From assembly GCA_024734555.1 (NCBI GenBank), contig JANPWX010000033.1:6341682-6405681 (forward strand): DNA of 64,000 nt. Direction: 5' to 3'. Origin of the DNA: Trochalopteron elliotii (Eukaryota; Chordata; Aves; Passeriformes; Leiothrichidae). Below the pieces are notes generated by a model, which saw only the letters and a program-made list of their open reading frames with translations, made no database searches and was not told the DNA's origin. Numbering within the stretch: the first letter of the stretch is position 1; the number at the start of each line of letters is the position of its first letter. Positions 1 to 9,980 of the stretch are shown in pieces. Both the position numbers and the translations under genes were made by a program.

Positions 1-3000
1 TATGGAATGAGAGGAAATCACTTCATCCAGCAGATTTATGTAGAAAGTCCCAGTCTCTGAAGTGCCAAAACCCTTTGCTGACTCCATGTCCTCAAACCTG
101 CGCACCTTGGCTTCTGCACTCCTGTTTTTCCTTGGCAGCCAAGCCAGGGCCAAACTCACCCTCATGTGGCTCTCTTAAGTTGCTCTTGGAAATATCTGGG
201 ACCAAGACTCCCAATGAAGCACCTTGGCTTGGTTTCCTGTCTCAGACCAAACACAAACTACATTGTATTTCCAAGAACAAAAAGGTTTAAACATGTTCAT
301 CCTGACTGGGAAACACCTTGGAGGAGCTGCAGGACGAGGAGATGGCTGGGGAGGCTGAGAGAGCACCTTGATCTGCAGATGCCATAAAAACCAGAAGAGT
401 AGGAAACAGCCTTGGTCAAAGACTTTTTCTTCATTCTCAGGGAATTCAAGCAGAAAGGGGGGCGTGGAAAAACACCTAATGGAATGTTAAACAGGAAGGT
501 AAAGCTACACGTGGGTTCACAAGTCACCCGAGGGAGAAGGACCAGCCATGCAGTTTGGAGAGCTGATCTTCTGGAAAAGATTGGACTGACTGGGAGATTG
601 CTGGTGACAACAGTGTTGTATAAAACCAAATATGAGCAAAACTGCTCAAAACTCAGTAATTGATTATTGAGTAAATATTTTGTGGAAGCGAAGGTCACTG
701 TGACACAGAATTGAGGTGCAGGGAGGGAGGGGAAAAGCATGGCACTCCTCCAGGACACCTCTGGAGTCACCTGGAGGGCTCAGTTCCAGCTCTGCAGCTG
801 TCACAGCAGTATCAGTGCCCTGCAGATATCAGCTGTGATGTCACGAAACTGTCTGCTGCAGAATGACATGACACCATGTCTGCAGTGACACCGCCTACGA
901 AACAGGAAGGAGGCTGGGCCAGATGGCCCTTGGATGGGCACAATGCTCCTCCAAAGCTCTCCACAACTCTGAGCCATGCCAGGCCCATTCCTGTCAGGAG
1001 GGATGGGTAACCTACCAGTAGAGGCCATAATTCCACTTCTCTGCTGGATGCATTTGAACTCACTTAGAAAAAAACAAGACAAACATTGTTTTTCTGACAT
1101 CATCAAGTTTACTTTGTGTCTTCTACAGCTTCTGTGTCATCCTGCCATAAATCAGTGTCTCTTTGTGGATAATAATTAATGGCAGGGGAAGAGGGGGCTG
1201 CCCAGAAAAAGTGAGACTCAGCAAGAATTGCTGGACACTGCTGTTTTATCATTGATATTTATTTACACAGCTCTGAGGGCAGCAGTTAATTTTCCTGTAG
1301 TTGTTTTACAAGGTACCAAAGAGATCATAAATTAATGGGCAGTATGTGGGAGGGCACAACCCAGCTTTGCCAAGATGCAGGAAACACAGGATTGTTCCAT
1401 AATGACTCCCATAATTTTGCAGTCTGTTCCAAGAAAGCCTCCTGCACCCCACCAAGGTGGAGCTCTGCCAGTCAAGGAGCATCACTCCAGCCATAAACAG
1501 CTGTTCTGGGGACAGACACATGTTTGTGTCTAAGGTGACTAAGGCATTGTCACAGGGAGTCACATCAGACTGCCTGCCTCAGATTGCCCACAGCTGGGGA
1601 GACAAAGGAGGTCACCCAGAGACTGCAGGAAGGCCCCAGAGTCACCAGGGCTGTCCCACTGAGTATCTCCATTCCAAGATCAGCCTCCTTTCCATGACAA
1701 ATGAACACTGGTGATCTGCTTTTCTTTTCATTTCAGTGTGGATCAGGAGTAACTTCAGTAGAAGCAGAATCTGAGTGCACAGATGCTCAGGGGCAGACAA
1801 AGGCAGCTCCTCCCCAGCTCCTCCTGAGCCATTTTCCAGGTCCAACAAGAAACAGCTCTGTCCCAAATGCTTGGAGAGGAGCAGCTGTGTTATGAACATC
1901 TTTCCCACACACAGAAGACATGTCTGGGCTGGTGAGTGACCTGTGCCCCTCATGGCTGTCGATGTGTGGGACTCTGCATCAGGGATTTCTCCTTCTGTGG
2001 CCAGAAGAGGAAAGACAAAGAGAGGAAAAGTCCTCAAACCCTCAGGACACTGCAGCTGTGAGGAAGAGATACAGAAAGGAGCTCTGGGCACAGCCCGGGG
2101 AGGGGCTGGAACAAAGCTGGTGGACAAGCTTCATCTTTCCCTCGCTCACCTTCAGGATCAAAACCTGCCCTTTACTGTTCTTGAAGGTCACCTGCGATGA
2201 CACATGGCCCATCAGCACCTTTAATGAAAAGCCCAGATGCTAAAAGCCGATTTTAAAAGTACAAAGAGGTTTTAGACTTTTAATAAATAGAGAAACAGAC
2301 CTTTATTTAAAAAGAATAATGAAAACCCAGACACTGGAGTTGACAAAAGTCTCCTTCACCTCGTGAACAAAGGAAGCAGTTGAACTTTCACACAGGCTGG
2401 GATGAGAGATTTTGCAGTAACTAATCCAGAAGAAAGTATTTAATTTCATTCTTATTTCAGCAGCTGCTGCAGGCATTAAAGCATTTCTCTGTGGCAGACC
2501 CAATTCAGCAACCCTTTGAGCCCAGGCAGCAGCTCAGCCCTTTCCCACTCCATCACGGGAGCTTCCCAAGGTGCACATCCCTCTTCAGTGCAGGGAGTCA
2601 CTCACTCCTCACAGGCAGCTTTATTTCAGCATCCAAAATCACAGCACCGCATCAAACTCCCTCAAACCTCACTCCCGAGGCGTCATTGTCTTTGCAAAGC
2701 CCTCGGGATGGCCCCGCCCAGCCCACGGAGAGCTCTGCCCCTCTCAGTTTCGCTCGCTGCCCGGGGCACCCACATCGGACGGTCGTGTTTACCAAGCATT
2801 TGCTGCAATGATTTCATAGTTCTTTTATAGAAGTGACATGTTTTCCTAAGGTTATGCAGAGGACAAAAGTGTGATTCAAGAGGGAAGCTTCCAGAAAGGG
2901 TGAGAATGTAACTTAAGCTGCTCCAAGAAGAGGAGGTTCCCTGAATTATTTTTTTAGGAAAAAGCGGTGTTTGAGGAGTGCTTGGCACGAGGCCAGCGCT

Positions 3001-4474
3001 GTGTGGACGTGCTGGGACCCAAGAACGGGCTGTGAAGGGAGAAGAAAAGCAGGGTGGAGTTTCCAACGGGGTTTGAGGCTCAGCCTGCCCTATACATTCC
3101 CAAATCCAGCAGGGGGAAAATCTCAGCAACGCCAGTACAGCCAACAGCAAGCACCAGTGAACATGGAGTAATGTTGTTTTCACTTGGGGAAAATCTGTTC
3201 TTACATCATGCTAAATATAGTAAATTGATTGAAGATAAGACCGTTTTGTTCCTTCCAGATTAGTCAGAGATGCTCATCACATTCTTTCTCTTTCCTCATT
3301 CCCAGCCATCGAGGAGCAGAGTATGCAAAGCCTTATCTCTCCTGGGGATTCCTCCAGCACCAGGAGCTCTGGGTAAGGTTCACCCGTATTTCAGAGCAAA
3401 GACAGCAACTTGTGTTCCTTGGCCCCTTCAGAAACCAGGGAAAACCAGATCCAATCTTCACTCAAAAGCCTGGTGGGAGAAAAGCAATGCGGAAGGAATT
3501 ATTCTTTCATTTATGTTTAATTTTTAAGGAGTCCAAACATAGCAACTGTTACCTGAGGAAAATCTCTTCCATGGAAGCAGACTTCCTGTTGAATTCCTTT
3601 GATCTCCTTCTGGAAAAAAGGAATCACCCCAGATCAGGGGCCACTCTCCTTTTGCAAAGCCAAAAGGAACAGGAGCTGCTCACTGAAGACTTTGTGCTTC
3701 ATTTTCCAAGAGCACAAAAGGAACCCCCAATTTTGCTGTGTTTATCCTCAGAATGGATGAACTGACTCCAGGGATGCTCAGAGTGGGTCTGGGAAAGAGG
3801 AGATAGATTGGAGCACGACACAGGCAGGATCATCTGAACCAACCTGCAGAAATAATTTGGTTTTCTCCCTGCCCCTGCCATCACCATCACTCATGGATTC
3901 TCATTTTTATCAGCAAGAGGATCCACACATAAAAATGGCACCAACTTTAAAAGAACAAACTCAGTGTCTGCTGTAGATGCCCAGATTTGAGCAAGGCAGT
4001 GTCTTGTGCTCAGTCTTACACTTCAGACTGCTCTGAACGCATTTCAGCAGCTCTGGATGGATCTGGACCAAGATCAACATCTCAGCCATTCCCAGGCTGT
4101 GGGCTCCTTCCTGATATCTGGGGGATAAATTCATACTTTCAGGAAATTTTGCAGGTGATGAAGTTCTTGTACACCAGCAGAGAGCATCAATATGATTTAC
4201 TTACCTAGAAGTAAATGTCTTTCTTTGTTGTTGTTGCTATTTCCTAGTTGTAATTTCTCAAACAAGTCTATGACTAATTCCTGGTGCTGGTTTATCACTG
4301 GTCAAACTTTAGGCTCACATTCGTACGTGTAAATACAAGACAGCTTCCTGCTGTACTCCCCTGCAGAGGGAAACAGTTACATTCAGCTGGAACTACCAAC
4401 AAAACCATCACAAAAACACTTGGTAAGGATCCTGAGAGGCAGAGGGTACATTTTTCCCCCCCAAAAATAAAAAA

Positions 4475-4655
4475 ATCATGGAATGGTTTGGGTTGGAAGG
4501 ACCTTAAAGTCCATCCAGTGTCACTCCCTGCCATGGGGAGAGACACCCTTCCACTATCCCAGGGTGCTCCAAGCCCTGTCCAACCTGGCTTTGGGCATTT
4601 CCAGGGATGGGGCAACGAGGACCTCTCTGGGCAACCTATTCCAGTTGGCTCATTT
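4475..4655 (-). mobile_element. CR1 LINE 3'-end fragment
   Basis: The + strand reads the antisense of the avian CR1 3' end: the GGTTTGGGTTGGAAGGACCTT start, then the CTGCCATGG and CCAACCTGG blocks, and a ...CTCTGGGCAACCT tail. The element is therefore on the - strand and 5'-truncated. Confidence 0.85.
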
Positions 4656-5284
4656 GCAACTTTAAATAAATTACTGGATATTCAGTGGTGTTCAGATTCC
4701 CAAATGAAGAAGGCTCCAAGAATATTATTCCTTGTCCTAGTCCATAATGACCAATCTGCAGGAACCTGGGGTCACACTGCTGGGACAGAGTTGTGTGAAA
4801 CCTCCTTGAGATCATCCCTCCTCGGGATCATTCCCCTTGTGTCTGCTCTCCTTGGAGCCACCCCTCATTATGGTCACCCTGCTTTGCTCATGGGATGTGT
4901 TTAAGCCAAGACCTTTGTCCTTGCCCAAGCCCACTGTGAGGATCTCTGTGCCGTGGATTTTGCAGGGCTCAGAGGGGCGGGGAGGGTGTCCAGCCCCATT
5001 TCTTCTTCCTTCCCCAAGCCCTACTGTCAGCTGCCCAGTCCCAGCTCCCGTCTAGCAGGCACAAAGGTAAGGGCAGAAGATCAAACAGCTCTGAGAAAGG
5101 CAAACACAGCCTTTCATTCTCTCCACCATGGGTTTTACTGCTGCTTCCTGGTGACTGCTGCCATCACCCCCTGAGCTGCCCCATTCCAGGCACAGCTCTG
5201 AGGATGAGGGACATACTTGGTGACATCTGTGACTACAGTGGGCCCAGTCTCACAGACATGGGTAGCTGAAAAATAGGTGCTTTG

Positions 5285-5470
5285 CTGGCAGCACCTGTGC
5301 CCAGGAGCCCTGGGCAGGGACACCCTCCACCCTCCCAGGCTGCTCCATGCCCCAGTGTCCAACCTGGCCTTGGACACTCCCAGGGATCCAGGGGCAGCCA
5401 CAGCTGCTCTGGGCACCCTGTGCCAGGGCCTCACCACCCTCACAGGGAAGAATTCCTCCCCAAAATCTAA
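5285..5470 (-). mobile_element. CR1 LINE fragment
   Basis: Antisense CR1 3' region with CAGGGACACC, CCAACCTGGCCTTGGACACT and CCACAGCTGCTCTGGGCACC blocks. The usual terminal TTGGGTTGGAAGG part is missing or degraded. Confidence 0.8.
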
Positions 5471-7309
5471 CTTGTGTGAGGAGTTTGTTTGGTAACAGGA
5501 TCTAGCACACTCCAGCTCCTAAATCAGTGTTGGGAGCAGAAGGTTGGGTGGGTTAGGCTGTCCAAGGGGAAGCAGGAGGGAATGTTCCTTCATCCTTCCT
5601 CAGCTCTGCACCACATTCCTTCCTTTGGATGGAACTAATTTGGCTCTGCACTTAGATTCATTTAGAGACAGTAAAGTGAATTTCCTTGCTCTGACTTGAA
5701 TTGGAACATTTCTCCATTTTTTCAGCTTTGAAATCCAAGCTGATGCTGGACCTAAAAGCAAGTGGAGAAAATTGGGGGGACCTTTTCCTAAAGAGCCAGC
5801 TCTGCTACTAGAGCTGAGCAGAAAAAGGGCGAGGGGAGCAACGTGGAGCACAAATCTCTGTAACCAACACCCTCCTTCGAGGCTGTGAGCTTTTTCCTTT
5901 TCAATAAAGATGCTGGTATTTTAAGTGATAAATTGAGTCACTATCAAGGAAGCAAAGTCTGCTAACGGCCAAACTAGGAAATTGCTGTGACTTGGAAACA
6001 TCTCTGCAACTATTTAATTGCTTGAAGACCAAACAATGAAGCTCTAGAGGAAATTCCCTGAGTATGTCATTCTCTTTTTTCCTTTATAAAAATTAACAAG
6101 GTCATGAGCATCAGTTAAAACCTTTATTGGTGGGCAAGGAAAACAGACATAAAAAATATCGCTGTCCCTACTTGATCTTTCCTTTGTGTGTGACATTTAT
6201 CTTTATGGTTGTCTACAACTTTACACAAAGCCATTCCAGCAGTTCCTACCAGTTATTCACATGTCTTCTCCCTCCCTCACAAAAATCAGCAAATAAAGAT
6301 TCCCAAGAAATTGCAAATAAATAAAAATAAATGAGGCACTGGTAAAAAAAAGAGACCCCAGGATGGATATCCAGACCATCAGCTCAGTGCTCCACAGAGC
6401 AGAAACAGCTCAGCCATTTCCACATGAAACACACCAAGTGTTGAAGTATTTCTGAGGGCAAGTTCTTGAGGTATTTCTCTAAAATAATGCTTTTTCTAAT
6501 ACACATTTTACACCACACTGTGTTAAATAAATCACATATATATACTTATATATAAAGTGACATTTTGGTCCAGCTCCATCCTGGCAATACATTTGTTTGC
6601 ATCAAACAAAATAATCATATTTTTCACTTCACCTACAGGTGATGAACAAGAGAAAAGTTGAAGTGGACACAAAATTCACACTGTTCACCGTAGGAGACTT
6701 GTGGCTCTCAAGCCTTTAAGAACATGCCAGAATCAAGCTGAAAAGAAGGATAAAAGCAAGTCTGTGCTCCTCTCCAAGTCTTCACCCCATGACCTCTATT
6801 AAGAATTTCTTAGGGTCACAGCTAGTTAATGTTTCCAAGGGGTGAAAGACCAAGCTCCAAAGTTTGATGCCAGGCTGGACCGTTGCCGAGGTCACCCCCC
6901 TCATGTGCTCACAAGCCTGTGGCTCTCTGGGAATGAAAGAAGAAATGCCAAATGTCCACTCAAGACCAAGGTGCTGGGGTCAGCTCTGGCTCTCCATCAC
7001 CTCAAAGAGCCCAGCCAGTCCCAGGCAGTGCCTGCCCTGGTGTGACACATGCCAATACTCTCAGAAAGAGGAAAATCCTCCCTCAATATGGATTTACAAG
7101 CATGTGACAGGTGTTAAGAACATGCAAAACTTCATATGGGTGTGTTGCTATAGAGGAGCATGAGTTGAATGGAGTGATCCACTTGTTTGTCCATAAAATC
7201 GCCCTGTTGATCGTATGACTCTGCTGGAGATAATACTGAGGTGTCCAGCAGCACAACTGGCACGAAGAGCCAGTGTGTGCCATGGGCTCTGCCACACACA
7301 GTATCTAGA

Positions 7310-7700
7310 CATCCTGGAATTCCAGAATAGCTGAGTTTGGAAGAGATCATCCAGTCCAGCCCCTGGAGCAGGTGACATAGGAACGTGTCCAGGTGGGTTT
7401 GGGATATCCCCTGAGGAAGATCCACACCCTCCCTGGGCAGCTGTTCCAGGGCTCTGCTCTTTCCTCTGTCATGGAAAGAGGTTCTTCCTCATGTCAGGGT
7501 GGAACTTGTTGTATTTTAGTTTCTGGGCATTGCTCCTCGTCCTGTCACTGAATAAAGTCTGGCACCATCCTGTGACACCCCTGGGAGGGATTTGTGTGGA
7601 TTGATGGGATCCCCTCTCAGCCTTCCCTTCTCCAGACTGACCAGACCCAGCTCCCGCAGTCTCTCCTCTTCACGGAGGTGCTCCAGACCCCATATGAACA
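7310..7700 (-). mobile_element. CR1 LINE fragment, longer and more diverged
   Basis: An antisense CR1-type sequence of about 390 bases. It starts near CAGAATAGCTGAGTTTGGAAG and continues into the upstream part of the 3' region (CCTTCTCCAGACTGACCAGA, CTCCTCTTCACGGAGGTGCTC). It ends just upstream of the GFER promoter repeats and seems to belong to a different CR1 subfamily from the others. Confidence 0.7.
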
Positions 7701-7769
7701 TGTATTTCTACGGGGGGTTTTTTTGTGCTCCTTTGTGAGGGCCATATGAGGGGAACTGCTCTTTGGCAT

Positions 7770-7880
7770 CCACTGAGGGGACATGGCGGAGCCCCCTCAC
7801 ACCCTCGGGGGGGGACATGGCAGACCCCCTCAAACCCTGAGGGGGGAAGCAGAGGGAGAGCCCCTTCAGCCTCCCGCTGA
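7770..7880. repeat. Minisatellite arm upstream of GFER
   Basis: Two to three imperfect copies of a unit containing GAGGGGACATGGCGGAGCC and CCCCTCACACCCTC. It is the inverted complement of the array in GFER intron 1 (8516-8795), so the two arms bracket the GFER promoter and exon 1. Confidence 0.75.
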
Positions 7881-7884
7881 GGGG

Positions 7885-8136
7885 ACCTGTGTGCCCACGA
7901 TGAGGGTGAGTACAGCCCCACCACACCCGACCGGCGATGTGAAGCGAAAATCGAGGAAGCACGGGCGGGAGCATCGTGTTCTCTTCACACAGGATATTTA
8001 AACACAAGAGTTTGCTGCTGTTTTTTGGTCAAAATACACCAGAAATGGCACTTGGGTGTGTGCCGGGTCCCAGCCCCCTCACGGCGCCCGGGCGCGAATG
8101 GCGCCGCCCCGGCCCGTCCTGCACCGCGGCGCCGAA
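7885..8136 (+). promoter_or_regulatory. GFER: GFER CpG-rich promoter and 5'UTR
   Basis: GC and CpG content rise sharply towards exon 1 (GGCGCCCGGGCGCGAATGG, CCGCCCCGG), as expected of a housekeeping CpG-island promoter. No TATA box is obvious near the start codon. An in-frame upstream ATG at 8098 has a poor context (C at -3) and would add 13 residues. Confidence 0.5.
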
Positions 8137-9980
8137 ATGGCGGCGCCCAGCGAGGGTCGTGCGGGTCGGGCATCTGCGCCCTTCCCGGGCACAGACAACG
8201 GCTCCTTCCCCTTTCCCTTCGCCGTCCCGCACGGCACGGCGGGGGAGCCGCCCAAGAAGCCATGCCGAGCCTGCACGGATTTCAAGAGTTGGCTCCGCGA
8301 ACAGAGGAAGCAGGCGGCCCCGGGCAGCGCGGTGAGGCGCGGCGGGAGCCTACCCCTGGAAATCCTGGCGATCCCCAGTCCCTGCAGAGATCCGTCAGTC
8401 TTCCATCCTGCCCCCTCAAATGGGATGAGGCTGCGTATTCCCTTCAGGATGTGAAGGAACCGGGAACAGGGTTCCCTTCAGTGGGAATGGGAAAGGGGTC
8501 CCCATCTTCTCCCTGGGGGTGAGGGGGCTCTGCCATTGCCCCCGCCGAGGGTGTGAGGGGGGCTCTGCCATGTTCTCTGAGGGTGTAAAAGGGTCTTTGC
8601 CTTTTCCCCGCCGAGGGTGTGAGGGGGGCTCTGCCATGTCCCGTGAGGGTGTAAAAGGGTCTTTGCCTTTTCCCCACAGAGGGTGTGAGGGGGGCTTTGC
8701 CGTGTTCCGATTGAAGGTGTGAGGGGGCTCTGCAGTGTCCCCTCAGAAGGTGTGAGGGGGGCTCTGCCATGTCCTCAGAAAGGATGTGAAGGACGTGCTT
8801 CCTCCATCTCACCCTCCTACCCAGCTCAGAAGGGCTGTTTCCCTGGCAACTCCGGTGTCCTCTCACACGCCTCTGTCCCTCTGCAGGACGTGGCTGTCGC
8901 AGAGGACAAGGAGCCCCCTCCGGACTGTCCCCTGGACAGCGAGCAGCTGGGCCGCAGCACCTGGGCCTTCCTGCACACCATGGCCGCCTACTACCCTGAC
9001 CGGCCCTCCGGGGCACAGCAGAAGGAGATGAGAGACTTCATCAACCTCTTCTCCAAGTTCTACCCCTGCGAGCACTGCGCAGAGGACCTGAGGGAGAGGT
9101 GAGTGGCCTCAGAGGGTTTTTTTGAGGATCTGGGGAAAGGTGAGTTTCCTCAGCAGGTTTTTTTTGAGGCTCTGAAGGACAAGTAACTGGCCTCAGCAAG
9201 TTTTTTGAGGATCTGGGGGAAAGACGAGTGGCCACAGCAGGTTTTTTGTAGATCTGAGGGAAAGGTGAGTGTCCTCAGCGTGTTTTTATCTGGACGGGCT
9301 TGCCAGAAGTGCTGGACTGCAGCAGCTAGTTTGCATATCAGCAGCTCTTCCTGCACATGGGGTTTGTAGCTACCTGAACTGGTTTCTTCCATTATTGCAT
9401 CAATCACAGATGCACTTACTCAAAAAACAAACACTTGTCCTCACGCTGTTGAGTTCTGGGCTGCCTCCAAGGCTTCCCTGAGGTGATTTTGGAGTTTTCT
9501 GGTTCAAAACGGACTTGTTAACAGTTGTTGAATTAGACTGAGGCTTGGAATAATTTGGTTTTCAGGGGACAAGTGTTCTTCTACCCTGTAAAATACCCCG
9601 TATTGGCAATCTCAGTAGTGAAGGCAAAGACTGAAATGGGCTGAGGTGCTTGATTTGGTAGAAAGTGTCCCTGCCCATGGCAGGGGCTTGAGATGAGATG
9701 ATCTTTAAAGTCCATTCCAACCCAAACCATTCTGGGATTCTGTGACAAAGTTTTCTGCTGCTCTCAGCTTCTTTCTCAGAAGTTTCAAAGAATCTGTTTC
9801 CCCTTCCCTGTTTGCAGATTACGGACAAACCAACCTGATACGAGCACCAGGAGAAACTTCTCCCAGTGGCTGTGCCTCCTGCACAACGAAGTGAACAGGA
9901 AGCTGGGGAAGTCAGAATTCGACTGCTCCCGTGTGGATGAGCGCTGGAGGGATGGCTGGAAGGATGGGAGCTGTGATTAA
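8137..9980 (+). CDS. GFER: GFER, FAD-linked sulfhydryl oxidase (ALR, Erv1 family), three exons
   Basis: Exons 8137-8331, 8887-9098 and 9818-9980 encode 189 residues (human 205). Known role: in the mitochondrial intermembrane space ALR reoxidises MIA40/CHCHD4, passing electrons through FAD to cytochrome c. Visible residues: N-terminal CxxC (C43, C46); C79 and C188, matching the human interchain disulfide; the redox-active CEHC at 126-129 within [14 protein letters not shown]155 and C172, the structural pair; the [10 protein letters not shown] stretch; and the C-terminal [15 protein letters not shown]. All introns are GT-AG with phases 0 and 2. I chose ATG 8137 because MAAP matches the human start and the context is good (G at -3 and +4). 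An in-frame ATG at 8098 would give 202 residues. Oddities: human Met81, the short-form start, is Leu here (codon 8293-8295); human free Cys154 and Cys165 are Thr and Asn. Confidence 0.96.
8516..8795. repeat. GFER intron 1 minisatellite
   Basis: About eight imperfect copies of a roughly 32-base unit (GAGGGTGTGAGGGGGGCTCT GCCATG...), with alternating variant units (GAGGGTGTAAAAGGGTCTTT) giving a 64-base higher-order pattern. It fills about half of the 555-base intron and is inverted relative to the array at 7770-7880. Confidence 0.9.
9082..9290 (+). repeat. Tandem repeat built from the GFER exon 2 end and its splice donor
   Basis: Five units of 41-42 bases start at 9082, 9124, 9166, 9207 and 9248. 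The first holds the last 17 coding bases of exon 2 and the true donor (GAG|GTGAGT, cut after 9098). Later units repeat GAGGATCTGGGGAAAGGTGA-like sequence, then CCTCAGCAGG and a T run. Units 2 and 5 keep an intact GTGAGT at 9140 and 9265. Unit 3 is degraded (GTAACT) and unit 4 has lost its GT. Confidence 0.92.
9625..9746 (+). mobile_element. CR1 LINE 3' end in GFER intron 2
   Basis: Sense CR1 3' end: GTGTCCCTGCCCATGGCAGG, GATGATCTTTAAAGTCCATT CCAACCCAAACCATTC, then an ATTCTGTGA terminal repeat. It ends about 70 bases before the exon 3 acceptor. Confidence 0.85.

Larger units (their letters stand above)
1..7750. other. Non-coding flank upstream of GFER
   Basis: No open frame here resembles a protein family I recognise, and no exon chain with matching splice phases can be built. 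In mammals TBL3 and NOXO1 lie upstream of GFER, but no WD40 or PX/SH3 coding sequence is visible. The stretch holds three antisense CR1 fragments (listed separately), AT-rich unique sequence around 5.9-6.8 kb, and a short TA-rich run near 6535-6555. Confidence 0.6.

Noticed and set aside
3229..3765. 178-codon open frame on the + strand
   Set aside because: No recognisable motif, no promoter or splice context and no related frame nearby.
5903..6128. Facing AATAAA hexamers (+ at 5903, - at 6123) suggesting two gene ends
   Set aside because: No coding exon on either side could be linked to them, and hexamers are common in AT-rich DNA.
1..7750. Expected neighbours TBL3 or NOXO1
   Set aside because: Searched by eye for WD40, PX and SH3-like translations on both strands; none seen. 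They may be outside the window or absent.
8056..8136. Longer GFER N-terminus from GTG at 8056 or ATG at 8098
   Set aside because: GTG is not a credible start in this nuclear gene. ATG 8098 has a poor context, and the match to the human start favours 8137. The 8098 form remains possible as a minor product.
8516..8795. CRISPR-like regular repeats
   Set aside because: Contiguous minisatellite units without unique spacers, in a vertebrate intron.
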